Shown here piece by piece: positions 41,645 to 50,525 of a DNA stretch of 64,000 nt. Within the stretch, counting starts at the first letter, position 1. Each line of letters begins with the position of its first letter. Made by a program: the position numbers and the translations under genes. The notes beneath the pieces are model-generated. The model was not told the origin of the DNA. It worked only from the letters and a program-made list of their open reading frames with translations, and did no database searches. This DNA is from JARRKU01 sp963675565 (GTDB lineage: Bacteria > Desulfobacterota > Desulfobacteria > Desulfobacterales > Desulfosarcinaceae): NCBI GenBank assembly GCA_963675565.2, contig CAXXYD010000004.1, positions 1,302,001-1,366,000 on the forward strand, in the 5' to 3' direction.

Positions 41645-43308
41645 ACGGAAGCAAAACCGGTTCATCGGCCGATTGGACGGCAATCAACACCTGCGTGACA
41701 CCGGGCGGGCGGTTTGTATTCGGTCTGCACAAGCCCCATTTCCGGGCCACGAACATGCGACAAAACGATTACGTTCTTTCACTAGGTCAGGCCGGCGGCC
41801 GAAACCAGCTCAATCTTTTGAATTTCCCGCCGGATGATGTGGATATCCCCTCAGCCCAGGCCGTCTATGAAGTGGCCAACCCGTTCCCCTTTCGCGGGGT
41901 CACTTACATCGGGAAAACCTGGGCCGACAGGGCGGCGTCTGACCCCACGCTCATCTCCATTGCCGCTCCATCAAAAGTCTCCATGGGTCAAGCGGCGCAA
42001 AAAACGCTGGGTATCAGCGGAAAAGCGCTGGCCGAACTGATTACCCATCTGCCCGGTCCCCTCAAGCTTGCGCTTGCCACCACCTCCACCGATCCCCAAG
42101 ATCTCAAACATCTGGCCGAAAACAGTTGTCATTTCGTTTACGATGACCATAGCGGTCTTCCCAAGGGGTTGGCCTACGGACCCGATTCCAATGGCCGCAT
42201 GAAACCCAAAATATTTAACGCCGGTCTATATGAAGCCGTGGCCAACAATCCCTGTCTGGACAATGCCTATAAGCAGGCCATGGTATTGCGGCCGGGCGTT
42301 CAGGGAAGCAGTGAAATCATCGGCGAATGGCTTCAACCGCCCAGCCATGTATTTGAGTACCTGAGGTGCAACAGCTATATCCCGTGGGGGCATTATGCGG
42401 CCAACATGGCGCATGATGCCGTACGCTATGCCGTAGGCGATCTGACCGCTGAAGATATGACGGGAATGCGACATTTGTACTACCAACGCACCTACATTCG
42501 GCTGGCGGACGAACTCAAAATAGCTCGGCCCCCCGGTCGGCACTGCCTGTCCGCAGCAACAGTCGAGAATCTCCGGCAGGCCATTGTGGATGCCCTGGTA
42601 AAGCAGAATGATTTGGACTTTACCGCTACTCTGTGGGGTTGGAATTACGGGTTTGATTATGCCCCCAGCGGGTATCGCCTGCATGCCTCACACCAGCAAA
42701 TCCATCAGCAATTTGCGCTGATCCCCCGGCAGATGCCCGTAAGCGGGGACCCAATCGTAAAGTCGCGTCCGTCATTTGCCTGCGGCGATATGATTGCGGC
42801 CTTTACCCGGCAGTTCAAAAACACCACCGGCGCCTCCTTTTTCGACTGCTACGAGAACGCCATTCGAACCAACAAGCGCATGGACAACCGCCTGTATGGT
42901 CATTCCAGGCTGATCATCCACGAAGATGAGCAAGTCATGCTGTTTGTCCCCAAGGCACAGACGTCCCAGTGGGAGTTACAGCTGATGCCCCGGAAAGCGG
43001 CAGGCAACATCCTGGAAACCGATACACCCATGCGGCAATCGCTGGACAACGCGCTCTTGATCGCCATGCGCATCCTGACCCGACTGGGCGCAACGATGGT
43101 TACCGTATTTGAATCCAGCAAGCGGTTTGACGCAGGGGAAAACGGCCAGCGCCTGCTCTATACTTTCCTGCCCCGGCTCCCGGAGTCCCCCGGCGCGTTC
43201 AGCGAAGCTCAGCTGCGCTGGATCAACGGGCACTACCCGGAGGATTTTGCCCTGGCTTGCCGGCTGCATCTGGAACACGCATTGAAAGGCTATTCAGGCG
43301 AAACCTGA
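41641..43308 (+). CDS. Divergent GalT/HIT-superfamily-like protein
   Basis: 555 residues, ATG overlapping the regulator stop. The family was not recognised directly. The segment WGWNYGFDYAPSGYRLHASH, then QQIHQQF, resembles the nucleotidyltransferase GalT active-site pattern NyG-x-AGxS-x-PHPH-x-Q-I: the second His and the Gln two residues on (SHQQI) align, while the first His is displaced. Later, FVPKAQTSQWELQLMPRK resembles the GalT/HIT C-terminal strand before the helix QSLDNALLIAMRILTRL. Transfer of a nucleotide to a sugar phosphate or carboxylate is a guess. Assignment is by eye and tentative; no transporter or sugar gene is next to it. Confidence 0.5.
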   Translation: MNGSKTGSSADWTAINTCVTPGGRFVFGLHKPHFRATNMRQNDYVLSLGQAGGRNQLNLLNFPPDDVDIPSAQAVYEVANPFPFRGVTYIGKTWADRAASDPTLISIAAPSKVSMGQAAQKTLGISGKALAELITHLPGPLKLALATTSTDPQDLKHLAENSCHFVYDDHSGLPKGLAYGPDSNGRMKPKIFNAGLYEAVANNPCLDNAYKQAMVLRPGVQGSSEIIGEWLQPPSHVFEYLRCNSYIPWGHYAANMAHDAVRYAVGDLTAEDMTGMRHLYYQRTYIRLADELKIARPPGRHCLSAATVENLRQAIVDALVKQNDLDFTATLWGWNYGFDYAPSGYRLHASHQQIHQQFALIPRQMPVSGDPIVKSRPSFACGDMIAAFTRQFKNTTGASFFDCYENAIRTNKRMDNRLYGHSRLIIHEDEQVMLFVPKAQTSQWELQLMPRKAAGNILETDTPMRQSLDNALLIAMRILTRLGATMVTVFESSKRFDAGENGQRLLYTFLPRLPESPGAFSEAQLRWINGHYPEDFALACRLHLEHALKGYSGET

Positions 43309-43345
43309 AGGTAGGCGGGCGTTTTACGGATAAATAAAGCCGGAG

Positions 43346-43636
43346 CTACTCCAGATCCCCAAGCAGGGCATCTTCGAGCATCTTGCCGGCAATTTTCCGG
43401 GCGTCCACCGCGTATGTCCCGGATTGAATCTGAGCTTTTATCCTGGCCACCTTTTCGTGATCCACATCGTCCATCTGCTTAACGGCGGCGTGGGCAGCTT
43501 GCAGCTCCCTGGCGCGGTCGGATAGCGCCACGCGGTCCGCTCCGGGGCCGGAAACGGATGTTTTTTCAACCATTTCAGGGCTTTTCTTAATGTAGGCCGT
43601 GGACTCAAGCGGTGGTATTTTAGCGGATATTTCCAT
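43346..43636 (-). CDS. flgM: FlgM-like anti-sigma factor
   Basis: 96 residues from ATG 43636 (AAGGAA upstream); the longer frame to 43660 has no ribosome site. Pattern typical of FlgM: SDRARELQAAHAAVKQMDDV, then HEKVARIKAQIQSGTYAVDA and KIAGKMLEDALL. FlgM holds the flagellar sigma factor FliA until export. No flagellar gene is next to it here. It stands alone, convergent with the GalT-like gene. Confidence 0.85.
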   Translation of the reverse strand: MEISAKIPPLESTAYIKKSPEMVEKTSVSGPGADRVALSDRARELQAAHAAVKQMDDVDHEKVARIKAQIQSGTYAVDARKIAGKMLEDALLGDLE

Positions 43637-43766
43637 TGTCGGGTTCCTTATCGATTTCAAAATAGTATAAGCCGAGTTCCGCTGCTTGGCAATACCCTAA
43701 ACTCAGTCGGTTTCGGCTTTCACAGCCGCGGACGGCAGCAGAGGAACGCTGGGGACGCTGGGGACC

Positions 43767-44261
43767 TTAAAAGCGGGTTCCCACCCCAACACCGAAATGA
43801 AACCGCGGCTGGCCGTCGGCAGGCCACTTTTTGAGTTCGATGACATCGATAACAGGATAGCGATAGGGCATCTGACCGATATCGCGGGTTTCCGATCCTA
43901 TGATACGCCCCACCACGGTGATCAGCGTTCCCTGGGGATAAATCGCCGGATCCATGAATTGGGCGCTTCGCACAAGGAAACGCCCCTGGGACTTGTCGTT
44001 GTCCGTCGGTCGCGTGCCGTTGCCCATGGCCAACTGCAGGACAACCAGTTCCGTAACCCCGGCCTCCACCCTGACGGAAACGATTTTGCCTCCCAGCATC
44101 GCTGTTTCGCCGCGATATTGTTCCGGCTGTTCCTGCAGCTGCTGGAATGAGTCAAAAAAGGTCACCTGTGATCGCGCCTGGCTGGAGATCCCTGCCGCGC
44201 AAGCCCAGAAAGAAAAAACCAGGATTGCCAGCAGGCCCAGTCGTTGGGTTGTCCGATTCAT
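43767..44261 (-). CDS. Slp-family outer-membrane lipoprotein
   Basis: 164 residues from ATG 44261; AAAGGA lies upstream. Signal with lipobox FWAC. Slp core: FDSFQQLQEQPEQYRGETAM, LGGKIVSVRV, then VVGRIIGSETRDIGQM. Slp lipoproteins lie in the outer membrane and are linked to starvation or acid stress in enteric bacteria. A second member overlaps upstream, forming a tandem pair. Between 43747 and 43765 is a short tandem of GCTGGGGAC. Confidence 0.8.
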   Translation of the reverse strand: MNRTTQRLGLLAILVFSFWACAAGISSQARSQVTFFDSFQQLQEQPEQYRGETAMLGGKIVSVRVEAGVTELVVLQLAMGNGTRPTDNDKSQGRFLVRSAQFMDPAIYPQGTLITVVGRIIGSETRDIGQMPYRYPVIDVIELKKWPADGQPRFHFGVGVGTRF

Positions 44262-44326
44262 TGCGATATGGGTCCTTTCATTCAGCTGCCATCCGTCCCT
44301 GCCTTTTTGGCGCAAACCAATCGTTT

Positions 44327-44851
44327 TCAATCACACCAGCGCCGGTGGCGCCAGGGAAAATACCACCAGGGATATGCGCACCAGGGATCATCCCAGTACG
44401 GATCTGCAGGCACCGGTTTCTCGATGGGCCACAGATGCAGTTCACTGACCTGAATACGAAGATACGGGTAGGGGGGCGGCTCTTGCGCAATGGGTTCAAG
44501 GATACGGCCGCCAACCGTGATCTGCCGATCCCGGGTATACACTTCAGGGTCGAGGAAGCCGTCATACAGCAAATGCAGCCGCCCCCTGGAAAGATCTTTC
44601 GATTTGGGACGCTGTCCGGTACCCAGGGGCGCTTCGAGGGCAATAATCCGGGTATGGTCCTCAAGATTTTCCACCGAGAGGACATATCCACCCAAAACAA
44701 CGGTTTCCCCCCGGTATCGCTCAGCCTGCCGGGTCAATTCCACGAAATCGGGAACCGGCAACGCCTCGTCTGTAACATCGGACGATATCACCGCGCATCC
44801 GCAAAGAACAAATGCCCCGAAAGCCCAAATTAATGATCGCAGGTTATTCAT
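44327..44851 (-). CDS. Slp-family outer-membrane lipoprotein
   Basis: 174 residues. Lipobox VLCGC. Core: FVELTRQAERYRGETVVLGG, RIIALEAPLGTGQRPKSKDL, then VGGRILEPIA. It parallels the neighbouring 43767 protein position by position, pointing to local duplication. The C-terminus is unusual, very rich in Trp, Pro, Tyr (PYWDDPWCAYPWWYFPWRHR), perhaps a membrane-contacting tail. First of the pair; the next gene starts 65 bases after it ends. Confidence 0.8.
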   Translation of the reverse strand: MNNLRSLIWAFGAFVLCGCAVISSDVTDEALPVPDFVELTRQAERYRGETVVLGGYVLSVENLEDHTRIIALEAPLGTGQRPKSKDLSRGRLHLLYDGFLDPEVYTRDRQITVGGRILEPIAQEPPPYPYLRIQVSELHLWPIEKPVPADPYWDDPWCAYPWWYFPWRHRRWCD

Positions 44852-44922
44852 GCCCCGACACCGTCTCAGATCGTTGTATGATCATGATAAGTGCTGTGGT
44901 GAAAAAATGCAAATGGCGGGGA

Positions 44923-46002
44923 TTAAAATGTGTACACAGCCCCTATCATAATGCTGGAGGAGCTCCAATTGACTTCGTTCAATTGGGTCCGGGAGGTCCC
45001 TTCCGCGACACTGAAAACGCGGCAGGTGCCTTCTTGCGTGGTCCAGTTCTGGTGGTCAACGGCAATCCGCAGCGCCCACTGGCCGGCAATGCGAATGACC
45101 GCGTCTGCAGCCAGCCTGATGCCAAATCCAGTGGCATCATGTTCAAAACTTTTGGGATGCTCCAGGTCACTTCTGAGATTCCAGTTGCTCTCGCCATAGT
45201 AATCGGCCCAGTGAAGCTCCAAAGACAGCCCGAACTCCCCGGCAGGGGCAGCAGGTGTCCTGTCTTTCATTTTGTACTGCAGGTCGCACCCGACCCAAGG
45301 CCCCATCCAGCTTGCACAATAGGTGCTGTTCAGGCGGCCTGACAGCGGCCCGATCGGGGGTGGATTATCATTGCTGGAGGCTGAAAAAGGATTGTCTTCC
45401 GAAATTTCCTGGGTCCCGTTCTCGATTCTAAAATTCAGCTGGTTGTAGGAAAACCCGATCAGCGGCGATACGGCCAACCGTTCTTCCAGGAAAAAGAAGG
45501 TGTACCCTGCCCCGGCGGACAGGTCCCATAGTTGGTCATCGTTGGTTTCACTGATCGACCGGGACCACTCGGCCGTCCGGTCGTTCTGCCCGTAATCGGA
45601 ATCACGCACCCGGCCATTGCGAATGAAGGCATAATTGAAGTGGCCGCGCAGATAGATATGTCGCTTATATCGCGTGCGGTTGGAAAGCGACAGCTGGTAG
45701 CTGTCCACGCCTGACCATTCCAGTTCAGACAGAATATTGGGATTGCGGCCGGATGAATCGCCTGAAATGGACCAATCGAAGTTGTCGCTGCGCAAACCGG
45801 CGGAAAGTGCAAACTCAGTTTCCAGATGGTTGAATATGCCGCTGAAATAAGAGGGCTGTCCTTCTAAAGGGCTGGTGGCTTGATGTTGAACCTCCACCGC
45901 AGCTGCCGAAACATCTGCAATTGCCGCTGCATTGACGAAAAGACTCGAACCTGCCAGAAAGAGAACCCATCGCATCGTTCGCCGGCTCGAAAACAGCCCC
46001 AT
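44923..46002 (-). CDS. Outer-membrane beta-barrel protein
   Basis: 359 residues from ATG 46002 (GGGAG upstream); an upstream ATG at 46035 is possible. Signal sequence MRWVLFLAGSSLFVNAAAIA. Barrel strands alternate hydrophobic and polar residues (LSLSNRTRYKRHIYLRGHFN, AVSPLIGFSYNQLNF) and the protein ends SSSIMIGAVYTF with the terminal Phe of barrels. It looks like the omptin-like or Protochlamydia-OMP class; catalytic residues of omptins were not checked, so protease activity is not claimed. It precedes the Slp pair on the same strand. Confidence 0.75.
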   Translation of the reverse strand: MGLFSSRRTMRWVLFLAGSSLFVNAAAIADVSAAAVEVQHQATSPLEGQPSYFSGIFNHLETEFALSAGLRSDNFDWSISGDSSGRNPNILSELEWSGVDSYQLSLSNRTRYKRHIYLRGHFNYAFIRNGRVRDSDYGQNDRTAEWSRSISETNDDQLWDLSAGAGYTFFFLEERLAVSPLIGFSYNQLNFRIENGTQEISEDNPFSASSNDNPPPIGPLSGRLNSTYCASWMGPWVGCDLQYKMKDRTPAAPAGEFGLSLELHWADYYGESNWNLRSDLEHPKSFEHDATGFGIRLAADAVIRIAGQWALRIAVDHQNWTTQEGTCRVFSVAEGTSRTQLNEVNWSSSSIMIGAVYTF

Positions 46003-46346
46003 TCCGTCATCTCCCTCAGCCGATTTCGCCCGCAATCATGTTTCGCAGCTCCATTGATCAATTATAACAAGACCTGCATCCATAAGCTATAAGAGGGTTT
46101 GAATTGCACATTCTTGCACAGAAATCCAGAAATTCTTGGAAACCGCAAGAGCTTGCCGAGAAGGGTTTGGGGCCCGCATTAAAAGAAAAAGACCCCTGCA
46201 TTGCCGTTGTTCTCTTCCGGTGCGACTTTCATTTTTCAATATCAAATTGGTTTTGTGTTGAAGTCCACCAGCAGAAAAGATGCACGCACAACCAAGAAGT
46301 CTATTTTCCAGAAGACATATCGGCATCCGGAAAAAAAGCTTGAGCT
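46003..46346. other. Intergenic region
   Basis: 344 bases between the barrel protein gene and the zinc-ribbon gene. Short frames are present on both strands but none has a ribosome site or a recognisable domain. No hairpin or repeat was seen. Confidence 0.5.
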
Positions 46347-46547
46347 TTAAATAGCGCCTTTTTTTCCGTGCCAGGCACAACGCTGGCAATAGATTTCGCG
46401 TTTTTCGCCAATTTCAGCGCCCCCGGCTTCTGCGCCGGCATCCGCAAAACGAATTTCGCCATTTTTGTATTGGAATTCAAAAATTTCATAATCATCATCG
46501 GGGTCTTTCACGAAAAATTGGTCCGACTTGCATATGGGGCACGCCAT
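46347..46547 (-). CDS. Small zinc-ribbon protein
   Basis: 66 residues from ATG 46547, with AAGGAGG 8 bases before. Two CxxC pairs, CPIC (residues 3-6) and CQRC near the C-terminus, form a likely zinc ribbon; the acidic middle is DPDDDYEIFEFQYKN. Homologues with this short two-CxxC pattern are often annotated as hypothetical. It could bind nucleic acid or a protein partner. No operon partner; the upstream 302 bases (46548-46849) are a divergent control region. Confidence 0.6.
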   Translation of the reverse strand: MACPICKSDQFFVKDPDDDYEIFEFQYKNGEIRFADAGAEAGGAEIGEKREIYCQRCAWHGKKGAI

Positions 46548-46849
46548 AGGTATGACCTCCTTGCCGTTGTTCATTGTAAAGGGCACCACAAAATGAATAG
46601 TCAATAATCGTGCCATCCCATTGGCAGCGACAGTCCATAATTTTACCTGTATTTTCATTCGGTTGGGTTGACAGGAACCCGATAAGGGTCCCGGAGCCAC
46701 AAAAAGCTGTCTCATTATGTATCATTATGATTGCGCCTCGCGAGACACATTCCCGGTTTCCCTTGACTTGAAGCCCCTGCATCGAATATGAGTAGTACAA
46801 TTAATACTGTGTGGAATTTTTCCTCATTAGCGGAGGACAAAGGAGTTAT
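46548..46849. other. Divergent upstream region
   Basis: 302 bases between the zinc-ribbon gene and the two-repeat gene. A candidate plus-strand promoter lies at 46763-46791. Nothing else was identified. Confidence 0.45.
46763..46791 (+). promoter_or_regulatory. Weak sigma-70-like promoter
   Basis: TTGACT (46763-46768), 17-base spacer, ATATGA (46786-46791), upstream of the three-gene unit beginning at 46850. Confidence 0.4.
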
Positions 46850-47284
46850 ATGATCCGGTACGGCGCTGCGGAACAGGAAATGCGACCCATGACAACGGAC
46901 GATCTGCTGGTATCCCGGTTACAACTGCTGATTATCATGGCCAAGGCCTACTTGAAGGGGTATCCGCTGGGCGAATTCCGGAAAAATGCAATTGCCCGAA
47001 ACGCCCGTTTTGTTTTCTATGAAGCCGTCGTTCGCACCGGCAGCCGCCGGTATCGGCCCAGTCAAAACAAACCGTCGCGCCAGGCATCGCGGCCGCAAAA
47101 ACAGATGGATCATCTCTTTCTCCAGAGGGCCCAGTTACTGGCAGTCATGCTAAACGCATTTATTGAGGGCAAATCCGAAGGCAGCTTCCGCAGCAGGGCC
47201 ATGTCAGAAAACGTTGATCATATTTGCGAGTATCTTTCCGATCGCCTCCAATTGGGCGATGCACAATTTCTTAAAGTCGCGTGA
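46850..47284 (+). CDS. Small protein with two internal repeats, unknown function
   Basis: 144 residues from ATG 46850, 5 bases after AAAGGAG. Two copies of one unit are visible: LVSRLQLLIIMAKAYLKGYP plus GEFRKNA (about 18-45), and FLQRAQLLAVMLNAFIEGKS plus GSFRSRA (about 90-116). Each is a helix pair with R-x-x-L-L and G-x-F-R. A basic linker (SRRYRPSQNKPSRQASRPQK) joins them. No family recognised. First of a unit with an altered receiver and Lnt; it overlaps the next gene by about 26 bases if that starts at 47259. Confidence 0.7.
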   Translation: MIRYGAAEQEMRPMTTDDLLVSRLQLLIIMAKAYLKGYPLGEFRKNAIARNARFVFYEAVVRTGSRRYRPSQNKPSRQASRPQKQMDHLFLQRAQLLAVMLNAFIEGKSEGSFRSRAMSENVDHICEYLSDRLQLGDAQFLKVA

Positions 47285-47663
47285 GGTTGCTATCGTACCG
47301 AATGTAAAAATCGCCGTGGTGGAAAACGACCAGTTGACAAGGGATTTCATTGTCAATGTCATGATGTACAGTGTCAACCGCGAAGTAATGGCCTTTGCAG
47401 ACGGTCAGGCATTCAAAGCCTACCTTCAGGCCGGGGGCACTGTCAATATTGTGCTGTCCGAAATTCAGCTGCCCGAAATCAGCGGATTCGAGCTGTTGAA
47501 ATCCACCCGAAAAAACCATCCAGATATCATCTTTGTCTGCATGTCAGCCAATCCGGCGGATGAGACCGCCGCCACAGAACTTGGCGCCGACGCTTTCCTG
47601 GCCAAACCTTTCGTGCTCCAAGACCTTTTCGACATCGTCCAGCAATTTGTGGTTGGCGAATGA
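47259..47663 (+). CDS. Receiver-domain protein with Glu at the phosphorylation position
   Basis: 134 residues if ATG 47259 is used; the start is uncertain because no good ribosome site precedes any candidate, and translation may be coupled to the upstream gene. A stand-alone REC fold: VKIAVVENDQ acidic pocket, IVLSEIQLPEISGFELL where the phosphorylatable Asp is Glu68, VCMSANP (Ser switch), and DAFLAKPF with the conserved Lys. The Asp-to-Glu change blocks normal phosphorylation and may mimic the active state. Overlaps lnt by 4 bases. Confidence 0.75.
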   Translation: MHNFLKSREVAIVPNVKIAVVENDQLTRDFIVNVMMYSVNREVMAFADGQAFKAYLQAGGTVNIVLSEIQLPEISGFELLKSTRKNHPDIIFVCMSANPADETAATELGADAFLAKPFVLQDLFDIVQQFVVGE

Positions 47664-49270
47664 CGTTTTGGTTTTGGTTCCGAAAAGCCATGCACCGTAT
47701 ATGGAAACAGATCCAAACCGACTACCGTCAGATCGTTCTGGCCGTGCTCAGCGGGCTCCTGCTCACCCTGGCGTTCCCTAAGATCGACATGGGGGCGGTG
47801 GCTTTCGTCGCACTTGTCCCGTTATTGGTCGCCATTCGCCAATCCAACTGGCAGGGCGGTTTCCGGCTCGGTTTCGCCTGTGGCCTGGTTCACAATCTGG
47901 GCCTGATCTACTGGACCGCATTTACCATGAGCACCTATGGTCATTTGCCCATGGCCCAGGCAGTCCTGGTCCTGTTTTTATTCAGTATCTACCTTACACT
48001 CTATCCGGCACTTTTCGGCGCATCACTGGCCTGGATCCGCCCCAAACCGCTCCTGCTGGCCGTCCAGGCGCCGCTGACCTGGATCGCACTGGAAATGCTG
48101 CGCACTTGGCTGTTCACCGGATTCCCGTGGGAGCTGCTGGGATACAGTTTGTACGATCATTTATGGATCATCCAATCCGCCGATCTTTTCGGCGTCTACG
48201 GCATTTCAGGTCTGATCGTCCTGGTCAATGGGGTGGCGACCCTGGCACTATTGAACTGGCTGAAGAAAGACTGGCAGGGATATACCGTTTCCAAACCCCT
48301 GGTCAAGCTCAGCGCAGCGGCCATGGGCACACTGCTGCTGTGTGCCATTGGATACGGCATGATCCGTATCCGCACCGTCGATCGGGCTGCAGCGGCAGCC
48401 CCGCATAAAACCATTGGTGTGGTGCAGGGCAACATCGATCAGGCCCGGAAGTGGGACCCGCGTTTTCAAATGCTGACCACGGTCAAATACCGGCAGTTGT
48501 CCCTTGAGGCGGCCGCCGATCAGGCCGAGCTGATCATATGGCCGGAAACGGCCACGCCTTTTTATTTTCTCGAAGATCCGATTCTGACCAATATGGTCCT
48601 GGAAGGCATTCGCGCCACCCATGCTTATTTTATCATTGGCAGTCCAACCGTGGCTTCTCCGGATGACCGCTTGATTTACCATAACAGTGCATTTCTCATG
48701 TCACCGGATGGCCGATCCCTGGGCAAGTACGACAAGGTCCATCTGGTTCCCTTCGGCGAATATGTCCCGCTCAAACGCTGGCTGCCTTTTATCAAGAAAA
48801 TGGTCGCCCAGGTCGGAGATTTCAGGCCCGGCCGAAAAGGCAGCACCCTGAAGTGGGAAGACCGCGGCGTGGGCATGCTCATCTGTTATGAAATCATTTT
48901 TCCCGGATTGTCCCGGTCCATGGTGCAAAACGGTGCCGAACTGCTGGTCAACATTACCAACGATGCGTGGTTCGGCCGCACCAGCGCGGCATACCAGCAT
49001 TTTTCAATGGCTGTTCTGCGGGCCGTCGAAAACCGGCGCGCCGTCGCCCGGGCGGCCAATACCGGAATCAGCGGATTTATTGATCCCTGCGGCCGAATCA
49101 GCCAGGCCACGGCCCTGTATCACCAGGCCACGGCCACCGCACCGGTAGCGATGCTGAAATTCCTCACCCGATATAGCTGCTGGGGCGACTGGCCGCTGGG
49201 ACTGGCCACCTTCAGCTTCCTGGCTGCCCTGATGGTGCGGCACGTCATCCGCAACCGCCCTTTCCGGTAA
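47660..49270 (+). CDS. lnt: Apolipoprotein N-acyltransferase
   Basis: 536 residues, usual length. About seven N-terminal TM helices (LAVLSGLLLTLAFPKI onward) followed by a nitrilase-type domain: Glu in IIWPETATPF, Lys in KYDKVHLVPFGEYVP, Cys in MLICYEIIFP, plus VNITNDAWFG. All catalytic parts are present. It adds the third acyl chain to the N-terminal Cys of lipoproteins in the inner membrane, fitting the many lipoprotein genes in this window. ATG overlaps the receiver gene stop (ATGA), so the genes are coupled. Confidence 0.9.
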   Translation: MTFWFWFRKAMHRIWKQIQTDYRQIVLAVLSGLLLTLAFPKIDMGAVAFVALVPLLVAIRQSNWQGGFRLGFACGLVHNLGLIYWTAFTMSTYGHLPMAQAVLVLFLFSIYLTLYPALFGASLAWIRPKPLLLAVQAPLTWIALEMLRTWLFTGFPWELLGYSLYDHLWIIQSADLFGVYGISGLIVLVNGVATLALLNWLKKDWQGYTVSKPLVKLSAAAMGTLLLCAIGYGMIRIRTVDRAAAAAPHKTIGVVQGNIDQARKWDPRFQMLTTVKYRQLSLEAAADQAELIIWPETATPFYFLEDPILTNMVLEGIRATHAYFIIGSPTVASPDDRLIYHNSAFLMSPDGRSLGKYDKVHLVPFGEYVPLKRWLPFIKKMVAQVGDFRPGRKGSTLKWEDRGVGMLICYEIIFPGLSRSMVQNGAELLVNITNDAWFGRTSAAYQHFSMAVLRAVENRRAVARAANTGISGFIDPCGRISQATALYHQATATAPVAMLKFLTRYSCWGDWPLGLATFSFLAALMVRHVIRNRPFR

Positions 49271-49418
49271 AGATGGCATCGCCGGGGGGGGACAACTGCA
49301 GTAAAAACATCAAACTCAAGCAGTTGGGCCGATTTTGAAAACGGTCTGAAATGGTTGATCATTTTAAAAATTTATGCCAAATTAAGAAGACAATCAATAG
49401 GCAACAGGAGGTTCTCAT

Positions 49419-50517
49419 ATGTCTGTAGAAATCAAACAATTCCTGAAAAATCTCAGCACCCAGCTCACCCAGCTCGGAGATTGTCTTTGACTTAGCCGGC
49501 AAACGAGAGCGCCTGAACGAATTGGAGGCCTGCATCGCCCACAAGGCGTTCTGGGATTCGCCCGAAAAAACCACTCCCATACTCAAAGAACGCACCTTTC
49601 TCACCTCTCGTATGGAGGCCTACCAGTCCCTATCGACGAGCCTGGAAGAGTGCGAGCTGCTCCTGGCTATGGCGCTGGAAGAAGACGACCAGCAAACCCT
49701 GACCGAGGTGCAGCATCAGGCGACAGGACTGGAAAATCGAATCCACAAGTTCTCCATTGATATGATGCTGGATGGGGAACTGGACGCCAACAACGCCATT
49801 GTCTCCATCAATGCCGGCGCCGGCGGCACCGATGCCCAGGACTGGGCCGAAATGATGCTTCGCATGTACCTGCGCTGGGCCGAACAGCGCGGATACAATA
49901 CGGATATCATTGACCTGCAGCCGGGAGACGAAGCCGGCACCAAAAGCGTCACATTTACCGTCAAGGGCCAATATGCCTACGGTTATCTGAAAACTGAAAT
50001 CGGCGTCCACCGGCTGGTCCGAATCTCCCCGTTCAATGCCAGCGGCAAACGACAGACATCATTCGCCTCGGTGTTTGTCTACCCTGAAGTCGACCAGGAG
50101 ATTGTCATCGACATCGAAGAAAAAGATTTGCGCATCGACACATACCGGGCCAGCGGCGCCGGCGGCCAGCATGTCAACAAGACCTCCAGTGCCGTGCGCA
50201 TAACCCACTTGCCCACCGGGATAGTGGTCCAGTGCCAGCAGGAAAAATCCCAGCACCGCAACAGGGAGATGGCCATGAAGGTGCTGCGCTCCCGGCTCTA
50301 TCAGCACGAGCAGCAGAAACAGGACAAGGAGATGCAGCAGGTGCACGACAGCAAAGAGGAGATCGCCTGGGGCAGCCAGATCCGTTCCTATGTCATGCAT
50401 CCCTACCAAATGGTCAAGGATCACCGCAACAACCTTGAGGTAGGCAACGTCAACAGCGTGCTGGACGGCAACCTGACGCCCTTTATCGAAGGCATTTTGC
50501 TTTCCGGTGCGGCGTAG
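49419..50517 (+). CDS. prfB: Peptide chain release factor 2 with programmed +1 frameshift
   Basis: ATG 49419 follows CAGGAGG. The first frame reads 23 codons and meets TGA at 49488-49490. The slip signal GGAG-attgt-CTTTGAC is the classic RF2 autoregulatory site, with a Shine-Dalgarno-like GGAG upstream of CTT TGA C. After a +1 shift at CTT, decoding continues from GAC at 49489 to the stop at 50517, giving 365 residues, the normal RF2 size. Stop-recognition SPF (RISPFNAS) and hydrolysis motif GAGGQHVNK are present. RF2 releases peptides at UGA and UAA; low RF2 favours the shift and raises its own synthesis. Confidence 0.95.
49481..49491 (+). promoter_or_regulatory. RF2 frameshift site (CTT TGA C)
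   Basis: CTTTGAC at 49485-49491 with GGAG at 49476-49479 stimulating the slip; in-frame UGA at codon 24. See the prfB entry. Confidence 0.9.
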
Positions 50518-50525
50518 GATTTGGA

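Noticed and set aside
49522..50517. prfB as a truncated gene starting at a TTG
   Set aside because: The true start at 49419 plus the +1 slip site gives a full-length RF2.
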